Source: Pelagihabitans pacificus
Lineage (GTDB): Bacteria; Bacteroidota; Bacteroidia; Flavobacteriales; Flavobacteriaceae
Length of the DNA: 64,000 nt
Assembly: GCF_009371985.2 (NCBI RefSeq)
Contig: NZ_VIKU02000002.1
Coordinates: forward strand, 496,001 to 560,000
Direction of reading: 5' to 3'
Shown: positions 35,376 through 43,891 of the stretch, piece by piece
Layout of the letters: every line of letters begins with the position of its first letter
Position numbering within the stretch: position 1 is the stretch's first letter
Program-made: the position numbers and the translations under genes
Notes under the pieces: generated by a model
The model's database searches: none
Seen by the model: only the letters and a program-made list of their open reading frames with translations
Told to the model about the DNA's origin: nothing

Positions 35376-36395
35376 TCACCAGCCAACAACTATTTTTCCC
35401 ATAGACTTTCGGGACTCCAAAAAGCTATGTGCTTGTGCCAATTCAGTTATCGGGTATTCCCCTCCGACATGTGGTTCAAGAATACCTTGTTCGGTCAAAT
35501 GAATGACGCTTTTCATCGCTCCGGCCACTTTTTCTGGATGTTCTTCGGCCAATTTCAGCATATTTACCCCTATCATTCCTTTGGATTGACTTAAGAACTG
35601 CACGGGGTGATAGACACCAAACTGGGCCAAGACCCGTAGCTTTCCAAAAATAGAGTTGGTTTTGTTCATCGAAGAGACCCCATAGGATACAATTCTGCCC
35701 CCTGCCCCGAGTAATCGATATCCCTTTTTGACCGATTTACCTCCCATAGGATCAAAAATGACATCCAATCCGCTTTTACCAATAATTTTTCGTACGGCCT
35801 CCCCAAAGTCGTTCTGTTTGTAATTGAGGGGATATTGCACCCCATTTGTACGGAGGTATGCGATTTTCTCCGGCGAACTACAGGTGCCAAAAACGATGCA
35901 TTTTTTGTGGAGTGCCATTTGTGTCAATGCAGTGCCTACCCCCCCTGCGGCGGCATGAATCAGCACTTTGTCATTCTCTTGAAGATTCGCCATATGATGA
36001 CTTAAAAAGTAGGCAGTGCTATATTGGGTAGCCAAGGCGACAGCGACCCCTGGCGGAAGGTTTTCGGGAATCTTATACACCACTTCCTTTTCGGCCACGG
36101 CGTATTCCGCATAGCCTCCAAAACGGGTCAAGGCCGTTACCCTATCGCCTTCTTGTAGATGTTCTACGTTTTCCCCACAGACCGCAATCCTACCGACCAC
36201 ATCATAACCAAGCACGGTCGGAATCGGAGGGGCACCCTTGTATAGCCCTAAGCGCGCCATCACATCCGCAAAATTGAGACCAAAGGCCTCCACTTGAATG
36301 AGTACCTGGTCAGGAGCGGGTTTGGGCTTCTCGATATCCCTTATTTCAAAGGCTGTAGCCGAAGGTCCGTATTTGACTAAGTGGGCAGCCCTCAT
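35376..36395 (-). CDS. Zinc-independent quinone oxidoreductase (MDR family)
   Basis: About 339 residues of the medium-chain dehydrogenase superfamily, QOR-like: N-terminal GroES-like domain (VEAFGLNFADVMARLG), Rossmann domain with HAAAGGVGTALTQMA, no zinc cysteines. Reduces quinones or enoyl substrates with NADPH. I use Met at 36395, which begins the conserved MRAAHLVKYG; the longer frame to 36440 would start upstream of the predicted +1 (about 36415). Operon with the SDR gene. Confidence 0.88.
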   Translation of the reverse strand: MRAAHLVKYGPSATAFEIRDIEKPKPAPDQVLIQVEAFGLNFADVMARLGLYKGAPPIPTVLGYDVVGRIAVCGENVEHLQEGDRVTALTRFGGYAEYAVAEKEVVYKIPENLPPGVAVALATQYSTAYFLSHHMANLQENDKVLIHAAAGGVGTALTQMALHKKCIVFGTCSSPEKIAYLRTNGVQYPLNYKQNDFGEAVRKIIGKSGLDVIFDPMGGKSVKKGYRLLGAGGRIVSYGVSSMNKTNSIFGKLRVLAQFGVYHPVQFLSQSKGMIGVNMLKLAEEHPEKVAGAMKSVIHLTEQGILEPHVGGEYPITELAQAHSFLESRKSMGKIVVGW

Positions 36396-36449
36396 AACGA
36401 GACGGTATTGTTTTGATCGCAAGTTAGGGTTTGCCGGCACCTTTCGATA

Positions 36450-36461
36450 TGAGGAAAGTCA
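36450..36461 (-). promoter_or_regulatory. Weak CRP/FNR-like site for the quinone oxidoreductase/SDR operon
   Basis: TGAGGAAAGTCA (one half-site base off), 23 bp from TAACTTGC (36426-36419, two mismatches). Included because spacing and position agree with the stronger sites. Confidence 0.45.
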
Positions 36462-36497
36462 TGATGGTTGATTTAAAAAGGAAGTAAAGGTCTTTGC

Positions 36498-36509
36498 TGA
36501 CCTACATCA
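36498..36509 (+). promoter_or_regulatory. CRP/FNR-like site for the bactofilin-like gene
   Basis: TGACCTACATCA, 23 bp upstream of TTGTTTTG (36533-36540, one mismatch). Predicted leader about 26 nt. Confidence 0.78.
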
Positions 36510-36569
36510 TTGCCTAACTTATTGATTTTTAATTGTTTTGGACGTTACTAACAATAAATACATCTAATC

Positions 36570-37751
36570 ATGAAAACGTTGATACTTTTCCTTGGATTGT
36601 TGTTTCCCCTGGCTGCCGTTGCCCAATACGAAAGTTCAAAACAAAAGACCATCTCCGAAAAACAGTACGATGACCTTTATCGCGCCGGAGACACGGTTAA
36701 CATCGATGCTACGGTAGCAGGGGACGTGGTAATCGCCGGTGGTATTCTTACCGTGAGGGATACGGTAGAACAGGACCTCATAATGGCGGGTGGCGAGATT
36801 TTGGTCAAAGGGTATGTAGGCGACGATATACGAACCGCTGGCGGAACACTCACCATCGATTCCGAAATCGGTGATGATGTCATCATTGCCGGGGGGAAAG
36901 TATTACTTACCGAAAATGCCGTCGTTCACGGAAACCTCATCAATTTTTCGGGCGATATCGTGATGAACGGTGCGGTAAAGGGATCGGTCAGGTCGTATTC
37001 GGGTGAATTGGAAATGAACGGCACTGTTGGCAAAGGAGCACAGCTCTACGGGGAAGAAATAACGATCAACGGCGAAATATTTGGGGAATCCAAAATCGCG
37101 GCCGAGCAAATCCGCATCGGGAACGAGGCAGTATTCCGTGATAATGTCACATATTGGTCAGCCGATTCGGACGTGGACTTCAAAAACTCCTTAAGAGGCG
37201 CAACGGCCTCCTTTTCGGAGGAGCTCAAGGGTGAACGGGATGAATTCAACGGTAAAGGCTTCGGAATCGCCGCTATCGGATTTTGGATTTTCTATTTGCT
37301 CTCGGCACTTTTGGTGCTTCTACTCCTCAACTGGGCGTTCGGGGACTTTTTCTATTCGGCCGTCGAATACCTTGAGAACGTGCCCCTAAAAAGCTTCGGT
37401 TACGGTCTGGTGTACCTATTTGGTGTTCCCGTGCTTATACTAATCGCCTTTATAATCGTTATTGGTATTCCGTTAGGCTTGTTTTTGGCAGGGTTCTATT
37501 TGTTCAGCTTATTGTTCGGTCATCTAGTGACCGCCTTGTTGGCCAGTCATTATCTTAATAAAAAATCAGATGGTTCCTGGAGCTTTTGGACGATTGTATT
37601 ACTGGCGCTGGGATTAGCGGCAACTTTACGTTTAGTAACCTTTATCCCATTTTTAGGTGCCCTGTTATCCATGATATTAATAGCCATTGGTTATGGGTCG
37701 CTCGCCTATACCCTATTGCAAAAAAGAGCGTTGCTAAAACTAGGTACCTAA
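36570..37751 (+). CDS. Exported bactofilin-like polymer-forming protein with membrane C-terminus
   Basis: A 393-residue protein with a signal peptide (residues 1-18, ending AVAQ), a right-handed beta-helix-like region (about 40-200) of bactofilin repeats such as GDVVIAGGILTV, GDDIRTAGGTLTI and GDDVIIAGGKVLL, then about four membrane segments (about 228-390). Bactofilins polymerise and are normally cytoplasmic; here the signal peptide and the C-terminal membrane domain imply a periplasmic beta-helix tethered to the inner membrane. Regulated promoter upstream. Role in envelope scaffolding is inferred. Confidence 0.82.
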   Translation: MKTLILFLGLLFPLAAVAQYESSKQKTISEKQYDDLYRAGDTVNIDATVAGDVVIAGGILTVRDTVEQDLIMAGGEILVKGYVGDDIRTAGGTLTIDSEIGDDVIIAGGKVLLTENAVVHGNLINFSGDIVMNGAVKGSVRSYSGELEMNGTVGKGAQLYGEEITINGEIFGESKIAAEQIRIGNEAVFRDNVTYWSADSDVDFKNSLRGATASFSEELKGERDEFNGKGFGIAAIGFWIFYLLSALLVLLLLNWAFGDFFYSAVEYLENVPLKSFGYGLVYLFGVPVLILIAFIIVIGIPLGLFLAGFYLFSLLFGHLVTALLASHYLNKKSDGSWSFWTIVLLALGLAATLRLVTFIPFLGALLSMILIAIGYGSLAYTLLQKRALLKLGT

Positions 37752-38016
37752 AAGATCCTGCTAGATTCAGTTTGAACGCTAAAATACAGTCTGGAAATGG
37801 GCCAAGATACTCCTTGGCCCAAGGTGACGACATGGAACTTTCGAGGAGTAAGAGTACTTCCCCTTGGTTTCAATGGGAATAGAATTTTGCCCCCCCCCTT
37901 CAAAGCATGACTTCCCATAACCAAAAATATTCTGTGTACAGCAAGAAGACATCGATTCGGAAGATCCAGAACAAAAATGAAAGCTTAGTACTACCGAAAT
38001 AAAATCAAACAAAACC
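37752..38016. other. Intergenic stretch between convergent genes
   Basis: The 397-bp gap 37752-38148 between the bactofilin-like gene and the convergent PepSY-like gene contains a terminator at its right part (38017-38065). In the remaining 265 bp I see no convincing gene, promoter or repeat. Confidence 0.5.
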
Positions 38017-38065
38017 AAAAAAAATCCCGGGCTTTCGAGCAGCTTGCGCTACGCCCAGCCCGGGA
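38017..38065 (-). terminator. Intrinsic terminator of the PepSY-like gene
   Basis: TCCCGGGCT (38025-38033) and AGCCCGGGA (38057-38065) form a perfect 9-bp stem with a 23-nt loop; on the minus strand the hairpin is followed by a run of eight T (38024-38017). Confidence 0.85.
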
Positions 38066-38148
38066 ATAAAAGCTAACCAACACTTTTCGTCCTTAGTCCA
38101 AAACACCTAACTTCTTAGGAATTTTGTGCGAAGTGATTTCAGATTCAA

Positions 38149-38658
38149 TTACATAAAATTACCCTGTTCATCCAACTTCACCCGAACGACCTTATCACCA
38201 TTCTCCAATTTCAACTTATATTTTTTGGATACACCTTTTTTATCGTGATAGTTTACCAAATAAACATCCTTGGTAATAGTCCACCCTGGGAATCGCTCCA
38301 ATACCGATTTTTTTACCGCATCAGGTAAATTAATATTCTCGAAACGCTCGGCAGTACGAACGAGCTTGCCATCTCTATCATAGGCCGCTAGAATCTTTCC
38401 TTGTGGGATGTAAAAGTTAATACGATAGAGATCCCAATCATCTTGGTAATAGTCGGAATCTTTCACATCAAAAGACGCTACTTTACGTTCCAGCATTTGA
38501 ACAGGCAAGGAAGCGACCTCCCCCGTATTTACGTCATTCAAATACTTGTAATTTGTTGCATAAACGGTAACCTCTGAAAGCTCTTCCGTTTTAACGATTT
38601 GCGAGAATGCCTGGGTGGTTAGTCCAATCGCCAGTAAACCTAACAATACTTTTTTCAT
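38149..38658 (-). CDS. Secreted PepSY-like protein
   Basis: A 169-residue protein with a signal peptide (residues 1-19, ending AFSQ). The C-terminal part, with LPDAVKKSVLERFPGWTI and YKLKLENGDKVVRVKLDEQG, resembles the PepSY-like (DUF2874) fold of Bacteroidota periplasmic proteins. No catalytic residues. It is monocistronic with a regulated promoter (leader about 55 nt) and its own terminator. Function unknown. Confidence 0.78.
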   Translation of the reverse strand: MKKVLLGLLAIGLTTQAFSQIVKTEELSEVTVYATNYKYLNDVNTGEVASLPVQMLERKVASFDVKDSDYYQDDWDLYRINFYIPQGKILAAYDRDGKLVRTAERFENINLPDAVKKSVLERFPGWTITKDVYLVNYHDKKGVSKKYKLKLENGDKVVRVKLDEQGNFM

Positions 38659-38747
38659 GATTCTTTTATTTAATTAATAATCAAGCGTTTGCATAAACCA
38701 AGTTCGGTTCATATTGCTAATTTATTCTGGTTTTGGCGGTACTACAA

Positions 38748-38759
38748 TGACCTAGGTCA
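38748..38759 (-). promoter_or_regulatory. CRP/FNR-like site for the PepSY-like gene
   Basis: TGACCTAGGTCA, a perfect palindrome, 23 bp from TAAATTAG (38724-38717, one mismatch). Confidence 0.8.
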
Positions 38760-38806
38760 GTCAAATGTTAAAGCCCCGTAGCTAAGTTCCCGGTACCATA
38801 CGGCAC

Positions 38807-38818
38807 TGATCAAAATCA
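38807..38818 (+). promoter_or_regulatory. CRP/FNR-like site for the PNPOx-like gene
   Basis: TGATCAAAATCA, 23 bp upstream of the perfect octamer TAGATTTG (38842-38849). Predicted leader about 52 nt. Confidence 0.82.
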
Positions 38819-38904
38819 TTTGTATTGAAGTCGAAAGCCCTTAGATTTGATAGTAATAGGGTTGCTCAAATATTGAGGCAGTCTTATCCACAATCCCTAA
38901 AACC

Positions 38905-39366
38905 ATGGTTATGATAAAAGATATGGAGCTCAAGGAGTGTAAAAGTGTCCTCAGTAAAAATTATATCGGTCGGATCGGTTATATTTCACAAGGTAGTCCC
39001 GATATCCTGCCAATGACCTTTTATTATCATCCCGATCAAAATAGCATTATTTCCTATTCCTCCGAAGGCGGTAAAATTATGGCCATGCGAAACAATAGTT
39101 CCGTCTCTTTTCAAGTAGACGATATCGTTTCCGGGAATGAGTGGCGCTCCGTATTGGTGAGGGGCGAATTCGAGGAAATCAGTGGAACCGATGCCAAATA
39201 CTTGCTTCATGAGTTTTCGGAAGCGGTAAAAGCGGTCATCAAGACAAGGGAAAATGCATCCCCAAAGTTTATCAGCGAATTCTCGAGCAAACTGGAATCC
39301 CAAGGCACACCCATCGTATTTCGTATAAGAATTTCAGAAATCACCGGTAAGCAAAGGGTTTCCTAG
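38905..39366 (+). CDS. Pyridoxamine 5'-phosphate oxidase-like flavin-binding protein
   Basis: A 153-residue split-barrel protein: NYIGRIGYISQGSPDILPM, SVSFQVDDI and WRSVLVRGEFEEI are typical of the PNPOx-like group that binds FMN, F420 or haem. The start may be Met1 (38905) or Met3 (38911). Homologues are common in low-oxygen and nitrosative-stress regulons, where they may act as reductases. It is alone between two regulated promoters. Confidence 0.82.
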   Translation: MVMIKDMELKECKSVLSKNYIGRIGYISQGSPDILPMTFYYHPDQNSIISYSSEGGKIMAMRNNSSVSFQVDDIVSGNEWRSVLVRGEFEEISGTDAKYLLHEFSEAVKAVIKTRENASPKFISEFSSKLESQGTPIVFRIRISEITGKQRVS

Positions 39367-39455
39367 TCATTTTCAATTGCCGATTACCAGCTGACTTCCG
39401 AATTTTTCTACCTTGAGATAATCGATTCCTCTTATTGACCACATTCCAAACCCTA

Positions 39456-39467
39456 TGACCGAAATCA
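39456..39467 (+). promoter_or_regulatory. CRP/FNR-like site for the ppsA operon
   Basis: TGACCGAAATCA, 23 bp upstream of TAGTTTCG (39491-39498, one mismatch). Predicted leader about 25 nt. Confidence 0.8.
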
Positions 39468-39526
39468 TTTGGAATAACCATTGATCGTACTAGTTTCGAT
39501 AGTCGGCAATACCTAATGTAAAGGAC

Positions 39527-41929
39527 ATGAAAAAACAAATTAAAACCTTTGGTACCATCGGTATCTCGGATATAGCCTCCGTAGGGGGTAAAAATGCCTC
39601 CTTGGGCGAAATGTACAATCAACTGACCCAAAAAGGAGTACGCATCCCGAATGGTTTCGCCACCACTTCCAGTGCCTTTTGGCATTTCCTCGAAGAGCAT
39701 GACATACGGGAAGCCTTAAAAAAAATCTTGACCGAATTGGATAGAAAACAGTTTTCGAATCTATCGGTTATAGGTGAAAGAGCAAGAAATCTCATTCTCA
39801 AGCATCCCTTTTCAGCTACCTTTTCCACAGCTATCATCCATGCCTACAGAGAATTATGTGGTCAAGAATACAAAGCCGTCGCCGTACGTAGTAGTGCGAC
39901 TGCCGAAGACCTACCCGATGCCAGTTTTGCCGGGCAACACGACACTTTTTTAAACATTCAAGGGGAGGAAGCACTCCTAGTGGCCGTTAAAAAGTGTTTT
40001 GCCTCCCTCTACACGAATCGTGCCATCAAGTACCGGGAAGACAAGGGCTTTGAACATTCCGAAATAGCCTTGTCGGTAGGGATTCAGTTAATGGTACGTT
40101 CCGATAAAGGATGTTCAGGCGTTGGTTTTACCATAGAACCTGAATCTGGCTTCGATAATGCCATACTCTTATCCGGGGTTTGGGGCCTTGGGGAGAACAT
40201 TGTCCAAGGAATTGTAAATCCGGATGAATTCTATGTGTTCAAACCAGGACTAAGGAAAGGCACCTACCCCATCATACAAAAAAAGTTGGGTGATAAGGAA
40301 TTGACCATGGTGTATGCTTCCAACGAGGTAGCAGCCACGACACTAAATGTCGATACGCCACCTGAACGACAGCAACAGTATGTGTTATCGGACGAAGAGA
40401 TCGTTACCTTGGCGAAATGGGCCTTACTGATAGAGGACCATTACAAAAAACCCATGGATATCGAATGGGCGAAAGATGGTGTTACGAATGAACTGTTCAT
40501 TACCCAAGCCCGCCCGGAAACCGTACATCATACCAAAAATAAGAACATTCATATTGAATACCGGTTAAAGGAAAAAGGCAAGGTGTTGGCCCAAGGAAAT
40601 GCAGTGGGTTCAAAAATAAAAGTTGGCCATGCCCTATTATTACAATCACCTAGAGAGGCCATTGATCTAAAACCTGACACGATTATCGTTACCGATACCA
40701 TCACACCGGATTGGGACCCCTTGCTTAAAAGAGTGGGCGGAATTATTACAAATAAAGGGGGCAGAACCAGTCATGCAGCAATCGTAGCACGGGAATTAGG
40801 GGTGCCGGCAATCGTGGGGTGTGGGAATGCCACAGCAACCATTGAAAATGGCAAGACCGTAACGCTTTCCTGTGCACAGGGGAAAACAGGATACATCTAT
40901 CAAGGAGCACTCGCCTTTGAGGAAGAGGAAATCGACTTTTCCAATATACGAATGCCCAAGACCGAAGCCAAGTTTATTTTGGCCGATCCCGAAAATGCCT
41001 TTTCACTTTCTTTCTATCCTAATAATGGCGTAGGTCTATTGCGAATGGAGTTCATTATCACGCATATGGTGAAAGTGCATCCCATGGCGTTGATCAAGTT
41101 TGATGAAGTCACGGATTCCGAAGACAAAAAAGAAATTGAAAAACTCACCAAGAATTATGTTGACAGATCCGCCTATTTTGTGGATACACTCTCGCAGGGC
41201 ATCGCAACGATCGCAGCGGCTTTTTACCCAAAAGAGGTAATTGTACGTTTAAGTGATTTCAAAACCAACGAATACGCCAATTTGATAGGAGGAACCCCTT
41301 TTGAACCCAAAGAGGAAAATCCGATGCTCGGTTTTAGGGGGGCTTCTAGATACTATAGCGAACTTTATAAGGATGGATTTGCATTGGAGTGCGCCGCAAT
41401 CAAAAAAGTACGCGATACCATGGGACTCACCAATCTAAAAGTGATGGTTCCTTTTTGTAGAACCGTTCAAGAAGGTAAACAAGTACTGCGCATCATGGAA
41501 GCAAACGGATTAAAACAAGGAGTCAACACCCTCGAAGTATACACCATGATAGAGATACCCAGCAATGTAATTCTGGGCGAACAATTTGCAGAAATCTTTG
41601 ACGGATTCTCGATCGGTTCCAACGATTTGACCCAACTCACTTTGGGTATTGATCGCGATTCTGAAATCATGGGGCAATTATTCGATGAAAATGAGGAAGC
41701 CGCAAGAAAAATGATTGCGCTGGCCATTCAAACGGCACGTGAAAAGTCTGTAAAAATCGGTCTGTGCGGACAGGCTCCAAGCGACTTTCCCGAATTTGCC
41801 GATTTTTTGGTAAAGGAGGGCATCAACAGTATCTCTTTCAATCCGGATGCGCTGCTAAAAGGGATCAATAATATCAATAAGGCGGAGCGAAAAGCAATTG
41901 AATCGGGAACCTTGATCGGCAGCAACTAA
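39527..41929 (+). CDS. ppsA: Phosphoenolpyruvate synthase
   Basis: An 800-residue enzyme, the usual PpsA length. N-terminal ATP-grasp domain (about 5-345; VRSSATAEDLPDASFAGQHD), swivelling domain with the phosphohistidine in GGRTSHAAI (His about 416), and C-terminal PEP/pyruvate barrel with MLGFRGASRYY and FSIGSNDLTQLTLG. It converts pyruvate, ATP and water to PEP, AMP and phosphate, opening gluconeogenesis or, running in reverse or with pyrophosphate, energy saving. First gene of the operon ppsA, flavodoxin-like, pfkB. Confidence 0.95.
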   Translation: MKKQIKTFGTIGISDIASVGGKNASLGEMYNQLTQKGVRIPNGFATTSSAFWHFLEEHDIREALKKILTELDRKQFSNLSVIGERARNLILKHPFSATFSTAIIHAYRELCGQEYKAVAVRSSATAEDLPDASFAGQHDTFLNIQGEEALLVAVKKCFASLYTNRAIKYREDKGFEHSEIALSVGIQLMVRSDKGCSGVGFTIEPESGFDNAILLSGVWGLGENIVQGIVNPDEFYVFKPGLRKGTYPIIQKKLGDKELTMVYASNEVAATTLNVDTPPERQQQYVLSDEEIVTLAKWALLIEDHYKKPMDIEWAKDGVTNELFITQARPETVHHTKNKNIHIEYRLKEKGKVLAQGNAVGSKIKVGHALLLQSPREAIDLKPDTIIVTDTITPDWDPLLKRVGGIITNKGGRTSHAAIVARELGVPAIVGCGNATATIENGKTVTLSCAQGKTGYIYQGALAFEEEEIDFSNIRMPKTEAKFILADPENAFSLSFYPNNGVGLLRMEFIITHMVKVHPMALIKFDEVTDSEDKKEIEKLTKNYVDRSAYFVDTLSQGIATIAAAFYPKEVIVRLSDFKTNEYANLIGGTPFEPKEENPMLGFRGASRYYSELYKDGFALECAAIKKVRDTMGLTNLKVMVPFCRTVQEGKQVLRIMEANGLKQGVNTLEVYTMIEIPSNVILGEQFAEIFDGFSIGSNDLTQLTLGIDRDSEIMGQLFDENEEAARKMIALAIQTAREKSVKIGLCGQAPSDFPEFADFLVKEGINSISFNPDALLKGINNINKAERKAIESGTLIGSN

Positions 41930-41940
41930 AGAACTTTCAC

Positions 41941-42537
41941 ATGACACGAAAAAAAGGAAAACTGATACTTACCATCATTGTCGGGGCATTGGTATTTCTT
42001 TGGATAGTGCTAACATTCGTTGCACAGCGCAAAGGACCGGAACGGATGGCGAGCTTCGGTAATGAATCAAGTTCCCAAAAAGCGTTGATCGTTTACAACC
42101 CGGATGTGTTCTACAATTTAGACGAACAGGTCTGTACCGCATTTGCCGAAGGACTTACCGAAGCGGGCTGGTATGTCACCATTGCCACCGTAGCGGCGGC
42201 CGAGAAACTATCCCACGAAACCCATGAACTTCATGTTTTCTGTGCCAATACGTATAATTGGGCACCGGACTGGCCGACGAGCAATTTTATTGAAAACCAT
42301 CCTTCGCTGGATAAAAGCAAGGTAGTTGCCATCACATTGGGAAGCGGCTCCACCAAAAGATCGCAATCGCTACTGGAGGAAATCATCCAACGAAAAGAAG
42401 CAGAGCTCCTTTCTTCGGAAGTTTATTGGTTGATGCGGCCAAACGAAGATACCAGCACCGAGAAATCGAACATAGAAGCTGCCCTTGAAAGCGCCAAGGC
42501 TTTGGGAAAAAAGACCGCACAAAGCATCCTGGAATGA
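41941..42537 (+). CDS. Membrane-anchored flavodoxin-like protein
   Basis: A 198-residue protein with an N-terminal membrane helix (about 7-27) and a flavodoxin-type alpha/beta domain (KALIVYNPDVFYNLDEQVC, LHVFCANTYNWAPDWP, VVAITLGSGST). The first loop lacks the clear T-G-x-T of FMN-binding flavodoxins. Built like the protein at 32231-32746. It starts 11 bp after ppsA and overlaps pfkB by 4 bp. Function unknown; redox or signalling at the membrane is possible. Confidence 0.72.
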   Translation: MTRKKGKLILTIIVGALVFLWIVLTFVAQRKGPERMASFGNESSSQKALIVYNPDVFYNLDEQVCTAFAEGLTEAGWYVTIATVAAAEKLSHETHELHVFCANTYNWAPDWPTSNFIENHPSLDKSKVVAITLGSGSTKRSQSLLEEIIQRKEAELLSSEVYWLMRPNEDTSTEKSNIEAALESAKALGKKTAQSILE

Positions 42538-43481
42538 ATAATATCATCACCCTCACCGTAAACCCGGTGGTAGATAAGAATACCACTGTCCCAAGACTCA
42601 TTCCCCATTCGAAGTTGCGCTGTACAGCACCTATCTACTTTCCAGGAGGGGGTGGTATCAATGTCTCGAGGGCCATTCGTAACCTAGGAGGTGCCTCCAC
42701 CGCCATTTATTTGGCTGGCGGGGCTACAGGCATACGCCTCAGAGAATTAATGAACGAATCGGACATCGTACAGCAAACAGTACCTTTAAAAGGGGAGACC
42801 CGTCAAAATCTTTCGGTAATGGACCAATCGACCCAATTACAATACCGTTTTAGTCCTCCAGGTCCGTGGGTACATGAAAAAGAATGGAAAAAAGCCTTAT
42901 TACTAGTCGAAAAAAGCCTTAGTCAAGGAGATTATCTGGTCGCCAGTGGAAAACTACCACCGGGTATTCCCCCTGATTTTTTTGTAAAGGTGGCCACAAT
43001 TGTGAAGAACAAAAATGCCAAATTAGTGCTCGACACCAAAGGGGAAGCACTGAGACATGCCATTAAAGCGACTATTTTTCTTTTCAAACCCAATATTTCC
43101 GAGCTGGCCAGTTTGCTAGGAAAATCTTCGATTGTATTCTCTGAACTAGAAGTATTGGTCCAAAGTTTTATGAAAACCCATCCCTGTGAAATAATGGTCG
43201 TTTCCTTGGGTTCCCAGGGCGCTTTATTGGCGACCAAAACACAAATAGAGTATATTCCTGCACCCATCGTACCGCAAAAAAGTCTTATTGGCGCCGGCGA
43301 TAGCATGGTCGCAGGCATGGTTTTAAGCTTGATGGAAGGTAAAACGCTTCGTGAAATGGCACAATTTGGCGTTGCTTGCGGTAGTGCTGCCACCATGCGT
43401 ACAGGGACACAGCTTTGCGAAAAAGAACAAGTGCAACCCTTGTTTGACTGGATCAGGTCTAATGTTAAAGTTTTAAAATAA
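42534..43481 (+). CDS. pfkB: 1-phosphofructokinase/PfkB-type hexose kinase
   Basis: A 315-residue ribokinase-fold sugar kinase of the hexose-phosphate group: GGGGINVSRAIRNLGG near the N-terminus and the catalytic GAGDSMVAGMV near the C-terminus (Asp as base). The substrate is fructose 1- or 6-phosphate or tagatose 6-phosphate; the absence of a fructose PTS nearby favours 6-phosphofructokinase II activity. It lies with ppsA, so glycolytic and gluconeogenic steps are co-regulated. A regulated promoter follows immediately downstream. Confidence 0.88.
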   Translation: MNNIITLTVNPVVDKNTTVPRLIPHSKLRCTAPIYFPGGGGINVSRAIRNLGGASTAIYLAGGATGIRLRELMNESDIVQQTVPLKGETRQNLSVMDQSTQLQYRFSPPGPWVHEKEWKKALLLVEKSLSQGDYLVASGKLPPGIPPDFFVKVATIVKNKNAKLVLDTKGEALRHAIKATIFLFKPNISELASLLGKSSIVFSELEVLVQSFMKTHPCEIMVVSLGSQGALLATKTQIEYIPAPIVPQKSLIGAGDSMVAGMVLSLMEGKTLREMAQFGVACGSAATMRTGTQLCEKEQVQPLFDWIRSNVKVLK

Positions 43482-43490
43482 TGGTAAAAC

Positions 43491-43502
43491 TGACTTAGGT
43501 CA
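43491..43502 (+). promoter_or_regulatory. CRP/FNR-like site of a promoter for a non-coding transcript
   Basis: TGACTTAGGTCA, 23 bp upstream of TAAATTAG (43526-43533, one mismatch). Predicted +1 near 43537; the next gene starts only at 43892. Confidence 0.78.
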
Positions 43503-43536
43503 TTTTATCTCGTACAAAAGCCTCGTAAATTAGCCC

Positions 43537-43751
43537 CATCATTAGCAGTAAAGCGGTTCTTTAGCAAATTAATGATATTGGTCCGTATCCCTGCAAGGGG
43601 GTATTGATCATAGTGGGGGATCGACGAAATCTTTGCTCCGATCGACCTCTAGTCCATTTTAGCAATAAAGTGGTTTAAAGGATGGATTGAAAGTATTGAT
43701 GAACTTAATCTCTCATGGGAAACAGGAAGCTTCGGCTTCCTGTTTTTTTTT
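43537..43751 (+). ncRNA. Candidate regulated small RNA (about 215 nt)
   Basis: The stretch begins at the predicted +1 of a composite promoter and ends with a strong intrinsic terminator. It has no open frame longer than 18 codons (an 11-codon frame at 43572-43607 is the only one near the 5' end). Possible hairpins: TATCCC/GGGGTA at 43586-43603 and GATCG/CGATC further on. It matches no RNA family I recognise. An alternative is a leader or attenuator for pta, although the terminator would normally stop transcription 140 bp before pta. Confidence 0.6.
43721..43751 (+). terminator. Strong UUCG intrinsic terminator
   Basis: AACAGGAAGC (43721-43730) and GCTTCCTGTT (43735-43744) form a perfect 10-bp stem capped by a TTCG tetraloop, with nine consecutive T (43743-43751). 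Confidence 0.92.
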
Positions 43752-43891
43752 GTAGCGGAACAATAACCCCAATAACAATCGTTTTAGCGATAGGAAGCTC
43801 CTATTTTTATCTTTTACTTAACCTAGCCGGCATTCCCATTCATAAAATCTTTGCTTAACTTCGGCCCTTTTAAAACAAGTAGCTTTTATCA

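Noticed and set aside
37752-38016. Search for a gene or small RNA between the bactofilin-like gene and the next terminator
   Set aside because: Short frames only, no composite promoter and no second terminator.
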